Shown: positions 17,045 to 25,262 of the stretch, one piece after another
Position numbering within the stretch: position 1 is the first letter of the stretch
Layout of the letters: each line of letters begins with the position of its first letter
Assembly: GCF_028823535.1 (NCBI RefSeq)
Contig: NZ_JAQIYM010000025.1
Span: 1-52,938 of the forward strand
DNA length: 52,938 nucleotides
Origin: Pseudomonas serbica
GTDB lineage: Bacteria; Pseudomonadota; Gammaproteobacteria; Pseudomonadales; Pseudomonadaceae
Direction: 5' to 3'
Position numbers and translations under genes: made by a program
Notes under the pieces: generated by a model
Seen by the model: only the letters and a program-made list of their open reading frames with translations
What the model was told of the DNA's origin: nothing
The model's database searches: none

Positions 17045-17953
17045 TCAGACCCGGGACGCGAACAATGCCTGATGATCGCGGCACTGCTCGGCCGTCAACA
17101 TGAACACACCATGCCCACCGCGCTCGAACTCCAGCCAGGCGAAATCGACCTGCGGGTACAACGCCTCGACATGCACCTGGCTGTTGCCCACTTCGACAAT
17201 CAGCAGGCCCTTCTCGGTGAGGTGATCCGCGGCCTCGGCCAGCATGCGTCGCACCAGGTTCAAGCCGTCATCGCCGCAAGCCAGGCCCAGCTCCGGTTCG
17301 TGCTGGTACTCGTCCGGCATGTCGGCGAAATCCTCGGCGTCCACGTACGGCGGGTTCGACACGATCAGGTCGAAACGCTGCCCCGGCAAGCCATCGAAAC
17401 CATCGCCCTGCACGGTGTAGACACGCTCGTCGACACCATGGCGCTCGATGTTCTGGTTCGCCACCTCCAGCGCTTCGAAAGACAGGTCGGCCAGCACCAC
17501 TTCAGCATTCTTGAACTCGTAGGCACAAGCGATGCCGATGCAGCCGGAGCCGGTGCACAAGTCGAGAATCCGCGCCGGCTCGGTACCCAGCCATGGGGTG
17601 AAACGGTTTTCGATCAGTTCGCCAATCGGCGAGCGCGGGATCAGCACGCGCTCATCGACAATGAACGACAGGCCGCAGAACCAGGCTTCACCCAGCAGGT
17701 AAGCGGTGGGCACCCGCTCTTCGATCCGGCGCTTGAGCAGGTGTTGCAGGTGGACGACTTCGTCTTCTTCCAGATTGCAGTCCAGGTAACTGTCGGAGAT
17801 TTCCCACGGCAAGTGCAGCGCACCCAGCACCAGTTGACGGGCTTCGTCCCAGGCGTTGTCGGTCCCATGGCCGAAAAACAGATCCTCCCCATGGAAGCGG
17901 CTGACGGCCCAACGGATATGGTCACGCAGGGTACGAAGGCGGGAAGTGATCAC
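17045..17953 (-). CDS. prmB: Ribosomal protein L3 N5-glutamine methyltransferase
   Basis: The 302-residue SAM-dependent enzyme methylates a glutamine of L3. It carries D-L-C-T-G-S-G-C-I-G-I-A near residue 135 (SAM loop) and the catalytic S-N-P-P-Y near 205. The N-terminal W-A-V-S-R-F and the region L-D-C-N-L-E-E-D-E are PrmB rather than PrmC features. Start is GTG at 17953, preceded by tctggag. Length is normal. Confidence 0.95.
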   Translation of the reverse strand: MITSRLRTLRDHIRWAVSRFHGEDLFFGHGTDNAWDEARQLVLGALHLPWEISDSYLDCNLEEDEVVHLQHLLKRRIEERVPTAYLLGEAWFCGLSFIVDERVLIPRSPIGELIENRFTPWLGTEPARILDLCTGSGCIGIACAYEFKNAEVVLADLSFEALEVANQNIERHGVDERVYTVQGDGFDGLPGQRFDLIVSNPPYVDAEDFADMPDEYQHEPELGLACGDDGLNLVRRMLAEAADHLTEKGLLIVEVGNSQVHVEALYPQVDFAWLEFERGGHGVFMLTAEQCRDHQALFASRV

Positions 17954-18192
17954 GACGGTAAACTCCAGAAAAATCGACGGGCGATTCTACCAGTCAAATG
18001 CCGTCAGGACGACGCAGGAAAAACACCGGGGCAAATGTAGGAAACATCTGGTTTTCTCACCAACCATTGAACAAAACGGCATACTTGACAACGCTGCACG
18101 CCAGTAACGACGGTGCCTACGATGGTAGCGATTCACAGAAGCGCTCCGCCAGAGGACAATGTCGCAAAAGCCCCACCCGAAGGAGCCCCAGA

Positions 18193-18783
18193 ATGTCCGT
18201 TCCACAAACGATGTTTCAACTCAGCGGCCGCGGTTATGCAGCAGCCAAACTGAGTCATGCGACCCTGATCATCATCGATGCCCAGAAAGAGTATCTCAGC
18301 GGCCCCCTGGCCCTGAGCGGCATGGATGCGGCTGTCGCGAACATCAAGCAATTGGTGACGGCTGCCCGTGCGGCCGGCCGGCCTATCGTGCATGTCAGCC
18401 ATCTCGGCACCGTTGGCGGGCTGTTCGACCCGCGCGGCGAGCGTGGCCAGTTCATTCCAGGGCTGGAACCGCTGGCCGGCGAAATCAAGATCGAGAAGAT
18501 CCTGCCCAGTGCCTTCCATGGAACGGACCTGAAAAAGCGCCTCGAGGAGTTGGGCTCGGTGGATCTGGTAGTGTGCGGTTTCATGAGTCATTCCAGTGTC
18601 AGCACCACCGTGCGGGCGGCGAAGAACCTGGGTTTCCGTTGCACCCTGGTCGAAGACGCCTGCGCCACCCGTGATCTGCCGTACAAAGGCGGCGTCCTGA
18701 GCGCCGAGCATGTCCAGCAGACCGAAATGGCGATCATGGCGGACAACTTTGCCGCCCTCGCCATGACCAACGACCTGGTCTGA
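18193..18783 (+). CDS. Isochorismatase-like hydrolase with Ser at the catalytic Cys position
   Basis: The 196-residue protein has the isochorismatase fold. The catalytic Asp is D29 (L-I-I-I-D-A-Q) and the Lys is K102 (E-K-I-L-P-S-A-F). The nucleophile motif that normally reads G-x-x-[ST]-x-x-C-V reads G129-F-M-S-H-S-S135-V, so the cysteine is serine. The S-H also recalls the A-H of true isochorismatases. It may hydrolyse a different bond, act without a thiol, or be inactive. A ribosome site (aaggagccccaga) precedes ATG 18193. The 239 bases upstream contain no gene; a longer reading from 17998 has no ribosome site. Confidence 0.85.
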   Translation: MSVPQTMFQLSGRGYAAAKLSHATLIIIDAQKEYLSGPLALSGMDAAVANIKQLVTAARAAGRPIVHVSHLGTVGGLFDPRGERGQFIPGLEPLAGEIKIEKILPSAFHGTDLKKRLEELGSVDLVVCGFMSHSSVSTTVRAAKNLGFRCTLVEDACATRDLPYKGGVLSAEHVQQTEMAIMADNFAALAMTNDLV

Positions 18784-18793
18784 TCGGCGGTTT

Positions 18794-18818
18794 ATGAGCG
18801 GCGCACCCCGCCGCTCAT
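18794..18818 (+). terminator. Hairpin after the isochorismatase-like gene
   Basis: atgagcggcg and cgccgctcat form a perfect 10-bp stem with loop caccc, eleven bases after the stop. No U-tract follows, so it is a weak terminator or 3'-protecting structure. Confidence 0.55.
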
Positions 18819-18914
18819 CCGCAAAAGCCTCTCGTTCGCCGTAAATGTCTTAGCCTCAGGAACATCCCGGTCAACTTCCGGTCGAAGGGCCGATACCCAT
18901 TGAGGAAGGTCGGA

Positions 18915-19235
18915 ATGAAGTTATCCGATGGTTTTGACGCTCGCCGCTTGCGGCCCAAAGGCCAAAGCAACTGGCGTTTTCGATTCGGCGCGGCGTTTGC
19001 CGCCTTGCTGGCGACCTGCGGCGTGCTGCTGGCGATGGCCGGTGCCGCCAGCCTGTTCGGCCACGTTCCCGCCCTGGGCGAGTTGAACAGCAACCGCGCG
19101 GGTGCGGCAGTGATCCTGGTCATCGGCCTGATCGTGCTGTACCTCGGTGTGTGGCTGTGGCGTCGCTGCCGCCGACGCTCGCGCCAGTCGAACGCGCTGA
19201 ACATGTCCCCACACCTGATGAAAAAACACGACTGA
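18915..19235 (+). CDS. Small inner-membrane protein of unknown function
   Basis: The 106-residue protein has a basic N-terminus, a first hydrophobic helix at about 27-48 (F-A-A-L-L-A-T-C-G-V-L-L-A-M-A-G) and a second at about 63-82 (A-A-V-I-L-V-I-G-L-I-V-L-Y-L-G-V-W-L-W) followed by an R-rich stop-transfer region. Two membrane passes with both ends in the cytoplasm are expected. AGGAAGGTCGGA precedes the ATG. No family recognised. Confidence 0.7.
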   Translation: MKLSDGFDARRLRPKGQSNWRFRFGAAFAALLATCGVLLAMAGAASLFGHVPALGELNSNRAGAAVILVIGLIVLYLGVWLWRRCRRRSRQSNALNMSPHLMKKHD

Positions 19236-19322
19236 GCGCAAGTCGCAGTTCAATGTCGCGCGTTTTCTCGCGCCCGATTCGCTTCGAGTTGGGTAAACTG
19301 GCCGCCCTTCGCGGAGGCTGAC

Positions 19323-19880
19323 ATGCAAGACGACGATTTTTCCCTGTTCAAAAGTGCGATCCAAGGCGTCAAGCCGATCAAGCACGATCGCGCCGAAACC
19401 GGCAAACCCAAGGCTGACCGCGCGCACATCGCCAAGTTGCGCCAGGCGGCCACCGTGCGCACCGATGCCACCACCGTTGACGGCTTGTCCGATCAGTTCG
19501 TCATCGACGTCGGCCCCGAAGACGAGCTGATGTGGGCGCGCGACGGCGTGCAGGAAAGCCAGATACGCAAGCTCAAGATCGGGCAGATTCCCTTCGAAGG
19601 CAGCCTCGACCTGCACGGCATGAGCGTGGAAAAGGCCCGGGAGACCCTCTGGGCATTCCTGGCTGAAGCGACCAGATTCGAAATCCGCTGCGTACGCGTC
19701 ACCCACGGCAAGGCCGTGCGCCTGGACGGCAAGCGGCCGATGATAAAAAGCCACGTCAACACCTGGTTGCGCCAGCATCCACAGGTACTCGGCTTCACCT
19801 CGTGCCAGCCCAAGCATGGCGGTGCAGGTGCTGTTTATGTGATGCTCAAACGAACCATGATGGAAGGCCGCGACGAGTAA
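19323..19880 (+). CDS. Smr-domain protein (YdaL/SmrA type)
   Basis: The 185-residue protein carries a basic N-terminal extension and a C-terminal Smr domain with L-D-L-H-G at 95-99, T-H-G-K at 127-130 and H-G-G-A-G-A-V-Y-V-M-L at 165-175. Small MutS-related domains nick nucleic acid, and SmrB-type proteins cleave mRNA at collided ribosomes. Which activity applies here is unknown. The second motif ends T-H-G-K-A, not the usual K-G. It may be co-transcribed with folE, 77 bases downstream. Confidence 0.88.
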   Translation: MQDDDFSLFKSAIQGVKPIKHDRAETGKPKADRAHIAKLRQAATVRTDATTVDGLSDQFVIDVGPEDELMWARDGVQESQIRKLKIGQIPFEGSLDLHGMSVEKARETLWAFLAEATRFEIRCVRVTHGKAVRLDGKRPMIKSHVNTWLRQHPQVLGFTSCQPKHGGAGAVYVMLKRTMMEGRDE

Positions 19881-19957
19881 TCCTCATGCTTCGAGCTTGC
19901 AGCGTCGTGTCCGTCACCGTACCCTTGCCCTTTGCGTAAAATCCCACAGGTAGTTTC

Positions 19958-20503
19958 ATGTCCCTGGAACAGAATTACACCGCGATCCTTGGCCAACTGG
20001 GCGAGGATCCCTCCCGCGAGGGCCTGCTCGACACGCCAAAACGTGCCGCCAAAGCCATGCAGTACCTCTGCCGCGGTTATGAACAGACGCTCGAAGAAGT
20101 CACCAACGGTGCCCTCTTCAGCTCCGACAACAGCGAAATGGTGCTGGTCAAGGACATCGAGTTGTACTCGTTGTGCGAACACCACCTGCTGCCGTTCATC
20201 GGCAAGGCCCACGTGGCCTACATCCCGAGCGGCAAGGTACTGGGCTTGTCGAAAGTCGCGCGGATCGTCGATATGTACGCCCGCCGCCTGCAGATCCAGG
20301 AAAACCTCAGCCGCCAGATTGCCGATGCAGTCCAACAGGTCACCGGCGCCCTGGGCGTTGCAGTGGTGATCGAGGCCAAGCACATGTGCATGATGATGCG
20401 CGGTGTGGAAAAGCAGAATTCGTCGATGATCACCTCGGTGATGCTGGGCGAATTCCGTGAGAACGCCGCGACTCGCAGCGAATTTCTCAGCTTGATCAAG
20501 TAA
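19958..20503 (+). CDS. folE: GTP cyclohydrolase I
   Basis: The 181-residue enzyme converts GTP to dihydroneopterin triphosphate, the first step in folate synthesis. It contains G-E-D-P-x-R-E-G-L-x-x-T-P-x-R near residues 14-28, the zinc-site S-L-C-E-H-H-L-L-P-F near 69-78 and H-M-C-M-M-M-R-G near 140. Length and motifs are those of type IA enzymes. An intrinsic terminator follows directly. Confidence 0.96.
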   Translation: MSLEQNYTAILGQLGEDPSREGLLDTPKRAAKAMQYLCRGYEQTLEEVTNGALFSSDNSEMVLVKDIELYSLCEHHLLPFIGKAHVAYIPSGKVLGLSKVARIVDMYARRLQIQENLSRQIADAVQQVTGALGVAVVIEAKHMCMMMRGVEKQNSSMITSVMLGEFRENAATRSEFLSLIK

Positions 20504-20519
20504 TTGGCAACACGAAGAG

Positions 20520-20546
20520 AACCGGCATTCATCGCCGGTTTTTTTT
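20520..20546 (+). terminator. Intrinsic terminator of folE
   Basis: aaccggc, loop attcatc, gccggtt, followed by a run of eight T. Confidence 0.9.
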
Positions 20547-20607
20547 CGCCCGGAAAAAATCAGGTAAGCTGCGCGCCTTTCTCAATTAGCACCGTGAGGC
20601 TTCAAAC

Positions 20608-20979
20608 GTGTTCGTAAAAGCGCTTCGTGTCGGCCTTGGCCAACTGATCATCTTCATTGACTTCATCACCCGCCCTGGCAAGAAGCAGCGCCCTGCCGCT
20701 GACCAGGCCAAGGTCGAAGCTGCGGCCAAGGACCTGACCCTGTATCAGTTCCATGCCTGCCCGTTCTGCGTGAAGACCCGCCGCACCCTGCGCCGCCTGA
20801 ACGTACCGGTGGCCTTGCGCGATGCGAAGAATAGCGAACAGGATCGCCAGGCCCTGCTTGAGCAGGGTGGCAAGATCAAGGTGCCTTGCCTGCGTATCGT
20901 AGAAAATGGCCAGACGACCTGGATGTATGAGTCCAAGGTGATCATTGATTATCTGGATAAGCGGTTTGCTGCAGCCTGA
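20608..20979 (+). CDS. Glutaredoxin with N-terminal hydrophobic extension
   Basis: The 123-residue protein has a GTG start at 20608. Residues 8-20 are hydrophobic (V-G-L-G-Q-L-I-I-F-I-D-F-I), and from about 42 there is a GST-N/glutaredoxin fold with the dithiol site C51-P-F-C54, the cis-proline in K-V-P-C-L-R and the late Y-E-S-K-V-I-I-D-Y-L. The extension suggests membrane association. It probably reduces disulfides or glutathione adducts in the cytoplasm. It is a separate transcript after the folE terminator. Confidence 0.88.
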   Translation: MFVKALRVGLGQLIIFIDFITRPGKKQRPAADQAKVEAAAKDLTLYQFHACPFCVKTRRTLRRLNVPVALRDAKNSEQDRQALLEQGGKIKVPCLRIVENGQTTWMYESKVIIDYLDKRFAAA

Positions 20980-21000
20980 TGTAATTGTGGCGTGATTGAC

Positions 21001-21076
21001 GGCCCCTTCGCAAGCAAGCCCGCCCCCACATTGGAATGCATTCAACTGTGGGAGCGGGCTTGCTCGCGAAGGGGCC
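21001..21076. repeat. REP pair of the ggccccttcgc type
   Basis: ggccccttcgcaagcaagcc... pairs with ...ggcttgctcgcgaaggggcc around a 16-base centre. This is a different REP sub-type from those at 1-302. Confidence 0.88.
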
Positions 21077-21100
21077 GGCACAAACATCGAAGATCTCAGA

Positions 21101-21134
21101 AAAAATAAACCGGCTCGTGCGCCGGTTTATTTTT
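21101..21134. terminator. Bidirectional terminator between glutaredoxin and aminotransferase genes
   Basis: aaaaataaaccggc (21101-21114) and gccggtttattttt (21121-21134) are perfect 14-base complements around tcgtgc. A-tract and T-tract lie on either side, so both convergent transcripts end here. Confidence 0.92.
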
Positions 21135-21138
21135 ACCT

Positions 21139-22305
21139 TCAGGCCGCTTGCGCCGCCTGGCCCTGGCGCACCACCGCCGCCAAGCGCTTGAGCCCTTCCT
21201 CCAGCCGCGTCGGGTCGATATGGCTGAAATTCAGCCGCAGATGGCCGTGATGACTGTCCGGCTCGGGGAAGAACGGCTCACCGGGCATAAACGCCACGTC
21301 ATTGTCCAACGCTGCATTGAGCAACGTCCGGGTGTCCAGCGGTTGCTTGAGCGTCAGCCAGAAAAACAGCCCGCCCTGTGGCACGTTCCAGTCCGCCAGA
21401 TCGGCAAAGTGCGTTTGCAGCGCCGCCTGGAAGGCGTCGCGGCGCTCCCGGTAAAAACCGCGCAATTCACTCAGGTGCTGCTGGTAGGCCTCACTGCCGA
21501 TCCATTGCAGTGCTTGCCACTGACCGACCCGATTGGTATGCAAGTCCGCCGATTGCTTGAGTTTCAACAGGTGCGGGAACAGGTCCGGGCTGGCGATCAG
21601 GTAGCCGACGCGCAGGCCCGGCAGCAGGGTTTTCGACACGGTGCCGGTGTAGATCCAACTGGACTTCTTCAGGCGTCCGGCAATCGGTTGGGCGCTGCCG
21701 CCATCAAAGGTCAACTCGCGGTAGGGCTCGTCTTCAATCAGGGTCACGCCAAACTCGTCCAGCAATGCCGCGACCGCTTCGCGCTTGGCTTCGCTGTATC
21801 GCACGGCCGATGGATTCTGGAACGTCGGGATCAGGTAGATGAACGCCGGGCGATGGTTTTCCAGCCGCGCGCGCAGTTGCGCAAGGTCCGGCCCATCGGC
21901 TTGCAGCGGCACGGTCAGGCAATGTGCACCAAACAGCTGGAAGATCTGCAGTGCCGCCAGATAGGTCGGTGCTTCGAGCAAAATCTCGGTGCCTTTGTCG
22001 ATATAGAGCTTGGCCGCCAGGTCGAGTGTTTGCTGGGAACCACTGACCACCAACACCTGCTTCGCCTCACAGGGCACACCCAGCGCTCGCGCCTGTTCCG
22101 CCAGGGCCTCGCGTAAGGCCGGTTCGCCTTCACTCATGCCGTATTGGCCGATGGACACCGGCATCCGGTCCCACTCGACCTTCGGCAGCATGGCTTCGGC
22201 CGGCAAGCCTCCGGCGAACGACATCACCTGCGGACGTTGGGCGGCAGCGAGGATTTCACGGATCAAAGAACTTTTAAGGCGCGAGACACGTTCGGAAAAA
22301 GCCAT
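21139..22305 (-). CDS. PLP-dependent aminotransferase (2-aminoadipate/MocR-like class I)
   Basis: The 388-residue fold-I enzyme has the N-terminal signature M-S-F-A-G-G-L-P near residues 25-32, N-P-S-A-V-R for substrate binding and the Schiff-base lysine in T-G-T-V-S-K-T-L-L-P-G-L-R-V-G-Y near residue 233. It resembles LysN-type 2-aminoadipate or aromatic transaminases; the substrate is not determinable. ATG at 22305 gives the family start. A TTG at 22344 would add 13 residues. It is divergent from a MarR regulator across 82 bases, which suggests regulation by it. Confidence 0.88.
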   Translation of the reverse strand: MAFSERVSRLKSSLIREILAAAQRPQVMSFAGGLPAEAMLPKVEWDRMPVSIGQYGMSEGEPALREALAEQARALGVPCEAKQVLVVSGSQQTLDLAAKLYIDKGTEILLEAPTYLAALQIFQLFGAHCLTVPLQADGPDLAQLRARLENHRPAFIYLIPTFQNPSAVRYSEAKREAVAALLDEFGVTLIEDEPYRELTFDGGSAQPIAGRLKKSSWIYTGTVSKTLLPGLRVGYLIASPDLFPHLLKLKQSADLHTNRVGQWQALQWIGSEAYQQHLSELRGFYRERRDAFQAALQTHFADLADWNVPQGGLFFWLTLKQPLDTRTLLNAALDNDVAFMPGEPFFPEPDSHHGHLRLNFSHIDPTRLEEGLKRLAAVVRQGQAAQAA

Positions 22306-22387
22306 GGGAGTCACCGGTAGCGAGGCTTGGGGAAAATGAGTCAAACTTGTTGACCGAAATTACGACAGCTCGAGCGGATACGTCAAC

Positions 22388-22834
22388 ATGATTGACCTTA
22401 AAAACCCGAACTCCCAACAGCAGGCCATGGAAGCATTTTTCTTCGGCTACCAAGCCTTCACCGCCAAGGCCGATGAAATGCTCGAGCGGCGCGGCTTGAG
22501 TCGGGTGCATCAACGCATCGTGTTTTTCATTGCCCGCTACCCGAACCTGAGCGTCAAGGAACTGCTGGCATTGCTTGGCGTGAGCAAGCAGGCACTGAAC
22601 ATGCCGTTGCGCCAACTCCTGGAAATGCATCTGGTGAACAGCGTGGCGTCCGAGACGGACAAGCGTAAGCGCCTGCTGGAATTGACCGACGACGGCGCGC
22701 GGTTTGAACAGGCGCTGCGACGTGAGCAGGTGAAACTGCTCGAGCGGGTGTTCGCCGAGGCTGGGGAGACGGCGGTGAATGGGTGGTTGGCGGTGAATAT
22801 GGCGCTTGGGAAAAGTCATTCTGCGGCTGAATGA
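22388..22834 (+). CDS. MarR-family transcriptional regulator
   Basis: The 148-residue protein has a winged-helix centre (L-S-V-K-E-L-L-A-L-L-G-V-S-K-Q-A-L-N-M near 57-75, wing E-T-D-K-R-K-R-L-L-E-L-T near 89-100). It lies divergent from the aminotransferase and probably represses it and itself. No clear palindromic operator could be fixed in the 82-base gap. Its effector is unknown. Confidence 0.85.
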   Translation: MIDLKNPNSQQQAMEAFFFGYQAFTAKADEMLERRGLSRVHQRIVFFIARYPNLSVKELLALLGVSKQALNMPLRQLLEMHLVNSVASETDKRKRLLELTDDGARFEQALRREQVKLLERVFAEAGETAVNGWLAVNMALGKSHSAAE

Positions 22835-22866
22835 GCCCTCTTTCAGATTTGCATTGATCGATCTAT

Positions 22867-22938
22867 CGCCTTCGCGAGCAGGCTCGCTCCCACAGTTGAT
22901 CGCATTCCCCTGTGGGAGCGAGCCTGCTCGCGAAGGCG
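22867..22938. repeat. REP pair of the cgccttcgcgagc type
   Basis: cgccttcgcgagcaggctcgctcccaca pairs with tgtgggagcgagcctgctcgcgaaggcg around ttgatcgcattcccc. It is near-perfect over 28 bases. Confidence 0.9.
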
Positions 22939-23006
22939 TCTTTCATGGCGATATATCCCTATTGCCAAACTTTTCGTCGACAAAATCAAAAACATTATTT
23001 GCTTTA

Positions 23007-23018
23007 TTTGTATACAAA
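23007..23018. promoter_or_regulatory. Palindromic operator TTTGTATACAAA before the purine permease
   Basis: A perfect 12-bp palindrome lies in a markedly AT-rich stretch 130 bases before the permease start. Its form is typical of GntR-family half-sites (TTGTA-TACAA). The regulator is not encoded nearby. Confidence 0.45.
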
Positions 23019-23044
23019 AGCATAATCCACTTCGTGCGAGTTCC

Positions 23045-23111
23045 TGACCTATCGGTCAACAATTTCGCAAGTGCCTCAAAGGGCCGCTGCCACCCTCATG
23101 GGTCCGGCCCT
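23045..23111 (+). promoter_or_regulatory. Structured leader of the purine permease, possible riboswitch or attenuator
   Basis: Two hairpins can form: TGACC-tatc-GGTCA (23045-23058) and a longer one, AGGGCCG (23080-23086) with CGGCCCT (23105-23111), enclosing ACCC-TCAT-GGGT. They lie between the probable promoter and the ribosome site. I do not recognise a known riboswitch class. Confidence 0.35.
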
Positions 23112-23114
23112 GGA

Positions 23115-23126
23115 AATAACAATAAA
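23115..23126 (+). promoter_or_regulatory. Hfq-Crc type A-rich motif in the permease leader
   Basis: AATAACAATAAA contains two overlapping matches to AANAANAA, the catabolite-repression motif of Pseudomonas mRNAs, just before the GAGGAG ribosome site. Confidence 0.45.
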
Positions 23127-23147
23127 ACTCTTGAGGAGTACCTCGCT

Positions 23148-24497
23148 GTGGAAAGCCGCAAATCCGAAGCATCGACGCTGGATCTCTCGCCGCCTTTACG
23201 CAATGGCTGGCTGGAGCGCATCTTTAAACTCAGCTTGCATGGCACCACGGTGAAGACCGAGTTGATTGCCGGTCTGACAACCTTCATCACCATGGCCTAC
23301 ATCATCTTCGTCAATCCCAACATCATGGCGGACGCCGGGATCGACCATGGCGCGGCGTTCGTCGCCACCTGCATTGCCGCCGCCCTGGGCTGCCTGTTGA
23401 TGGGCCTGTACGCCAACTGGCCGGTTGGCCTGGCACCGGGCATGGGCCTGAACGCTTTCTTCACCTACACCGTGGTCGGCACCATGGGCTACAACTGGGA
23501 AACCGCGCTGGGTGCGGTGTTCGTCTCAGGTGTGCTGTTCATGATCCTGACCTTCTCGCGGATCCGCGAATGGCTGCTCAACAGCATCCCGGTCAGCTTG
23601 CGTTTCGCCATGGGGGCTGGCGTCGGCCTGTTCCTCGGGCTGATCGGCTTGAAAACCGCGGGCATCGTCGTCGATAGCCCGGCAACGTTGATCAAGCTCG
23701 GTTCGCTGCGCGAGCCTGGTCCGCTGCTCGCCGCCGTTTGCTTCCTGATGATCGCCATCCTCAGCTACCACAGGGTCTTCGGCGCGATCCTCATCAGCAT
23801 CATCACCGTGACCCTGGCCGGTTGGGGCCTGGGCCTGGTGCACTACGAGGGCATCATGTCAGCCCCGCCGAGCCTGGCCCCGACCTGGATGGCCATGAAC
23901 GTCGCCGGCGTGTTCAACGTCAGCATGATCAGCGTGGTGCTGGCCTTTCTCTTCGTGCACATGTTCGACACCGCCGGCACCTTGATGGGTGTAGCCCAGC
24001 GCGCCAACCTGGTGAACGCGGATGGCAAGATCGAAAACCTCTCGCGCGCCATGAAAGCCGACAGTGCGTCCAGTGTCTTTGGTGCGGTCGTCGGTGTTCC
24101 ACCGGTCACCAGCTATGTGGAAAGTGCCGCGGGTGTAGCGGCAGGTGGTCGGACTGGTCTTACCGCAGTGACCGTAGGTGTGTTATTTATTGCGGCCATG
24201 TTCTTCGCTCCGCTGGCCGGGATGATCCCCGCCTATGCAACAGCCGGTGCGTTGATCTATGTCGCCATGCTGATGATGGGCGGCATGGCCCACATCGAAT
24301 GGGACGAGGCAACCGACAGCATTCCGGCGATCGTCACTGCAATCATGATGCCCCTGACCTTCTCGGTCGCCGACGGCATCGCGCTGGGCTTCATCACCTA
24401 CGTGGCGCTGAAGGCCGGTACCGGCAAGTACAAGGAAATTTCCGTCAGCCTGTGGGTGCTCTGCGCAATCTTCATTGCCAAGTTCATCTTCCTGTAA
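23148..24497 (+). CDS. AzgA-type purine (guanine/hypoxanthine) permease, NCS2 superfamily
   Basis: The 449-residue protein has about 12-14 membrane segments. It begins with a cytoplasmic tail, then E-L-I-A-G-L-T-T-F-I-T-M-A-Y-I-I-F-V-N-P, the AzgA signature, followed by G-L-A-P-G-M-G-L-N-A-F-F and late D-T-A-G-T-L and S-V-F-G-A-V-V-G motifs. It imports adenine, guanine or hypoxanthine with protons. GTG at 23148 is chosen because gaggagtacctcgct precedes it. The leader has a palindrome, hairpins and a Crc-like motif. No purine catabolic genes adjoin it. Confidence 0.9.
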   Translation: MESRKSEASTLDLSPPLRNGWLERIFKLSLHGTTVKTELIAGLTTFITMAYIIFVNPNIMADAGIDHGAAFVATCIAAALGCLLMGLYANWPVGLAPGMGLNAFFTYTVVGTMGYNWETALGAVFVSGVLFMILTFSRIREWLLNSIPVSLRFAMGAGVGLFLGLIGLKTAGIVVDSPATLIKLGSLREPGPLLAAVCFLMIAILSYHRVFGAILISIITVTLAGWGLGLVHYEGIMSAPPSLAPTWMAMNVAGVFNVSMISVVLAFLFVHMFDTAGTLMGVAQRANLVNADGKIENLSRAMKADSASSVFGAVVGVPPVTSYVESAAGVAAGGRTGLTAVTVGVLFIAAMFFAPLAGMIPAYATAGALIYVAMLMMGGMAHIEWDEATDSIPAIVTAIMMPLTFSVADGIALGFITYVALKAGTGKYKEISVSLWVLCAIFIAKFIFL

Positions 24498-24523
24498 CGC
24501 TCGGCGGTACGCGCTTCGAACCA

Positions 24524-24549
24524 GCCTCACCCCGTCGGGTGAGGCTTTT
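24524..24549 (+). terminator. Intrinsic terminator after the purine permease
   Basis: gcctcaccc, loop cgtc, gggtgaggc, then tttt. Confidence 0.8.
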
Positions 24550-24568
24550 GTGCAAATGGAGGAAAGTG

Positions 24569-25198
24569 ATGAGTCTGGAAACCTGGCTGCTGTTCAGCGG
24601 CGCTGCGCTGGTGGTGATCCTGATCCCGGGGCCACTGTCTTTGCTGATGATCAGCAACAGTTTGAATTACGGCCTGGTCCGTTCCTACCCGGCGTTTCTC
24701 GGCGGCGTCATTGCCTCGATCTGCCTGTTGAGTGCCTCGGCACTGGGTTTGGGCGCCCTGCTGCTGGCATCGGAACAATTGTTCAGCGCCCTGAAAATCG
24801 TCGGTGCGTTGTACCTGTTCTATCTCGCCTGGCAGAGCTGGCAGCAATCGCGCCAACCGTCCCATGGCGCCGAAGTGCCTCCGGCTGCAGCGGTTCCACG
24901 CTTTCGTGCATTGTTCGGGCGCGCTTTCATGTTGGGCGCCAGTAACCCGAAAGACATCCTGTTCTTTGCCGCGTTCCTGCCGCAGTTCCTGAGTGCCGAG
25001 CAACCGTTCCTGCCGCAACTGCTGGTGATGATCGCCACCTGGACCGTACTGGACCTGCTGTGCAAGCTGGCCTACGGCCTCGGCGCCCATGGCGCTGCGC
25101 GGTACTTGCGTAGCGGCAAGGGCCAGAACTGGTTCAACCGCGTCAGTGCCGGACTGTTCGGCGGTGCCGGTGCGGCTTCGTTGTTGAGTGGCCATTAA
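24569..25198 (+). CDS. LysE/RhtB-family amino-acid exporter
   Basis: The 209-residue protein has about six membrane helices and the family start L-I-P-G-P-L-S-L-L-M-I near residues 19-29, with N-P-K-D-I-L-F-F near 128. Family members export lysine, homoserine, threonine or similar. GGAGGAAAG precedes the ATG. It follows the permease terminator and precedes an AraC regulator by 64 bases. Confidence 0.88.
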   Translation: MSLETWLLFSGAALVVILIPGPLSLLMISNSLNYGLVRSYPAFLGGVIASICLLSASALGLGALLLASEQLFSALKIVGALYLFYLAWQSWQQSRQPSHGAEVPPAAAVPRFRALFGRAFMLGASNPKDILFFAAFLPQFLSAEQPFLPQLLVMIATWTVLDLLCKLAYGLGAHGAARYLRSGKGQNWFNRVSAGLFGGAGAASLLSGH

Positions 25199-25228
25199 GG
25201 TCCTCTGACCCAAGTCGGCACACAAGTT

Positions 25229-25262
25229 GCTCGGTTCCAGCACCCCCACGCCGGAACCGAGC
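25229..25262 (+). promoter_or_regulatory. Perfect 10-bp hairpin abutting the AraC start codon
   Basis: gctcggttcc (25229-25238) pairs with ggaaccgagc (25253-25262); the next base is the A of ATG. The only ribosome-site candidate, ggaa, is inside the 3' arm. It could be a translational switch or an autoregulatory operator. No T-run follows, so a terminator is unlikely. Confidence 0.45.

Noticed and set aside
24524..24549. Hairpin before the LysE gene as a riboswitch
   Set aside because: It has a short stem, a 4-base loop and a T-run right after the permease stop, so an ordinary terminator explains it.
23738..25198. A 486-codon plus-strand frame merging the purine permease region with the LysE gene
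   Set aside because: Only the last 209 codons (from 24569) have motifs and a ribosome site. The first part is a shifted frame inside the permease and crosses a terminator.
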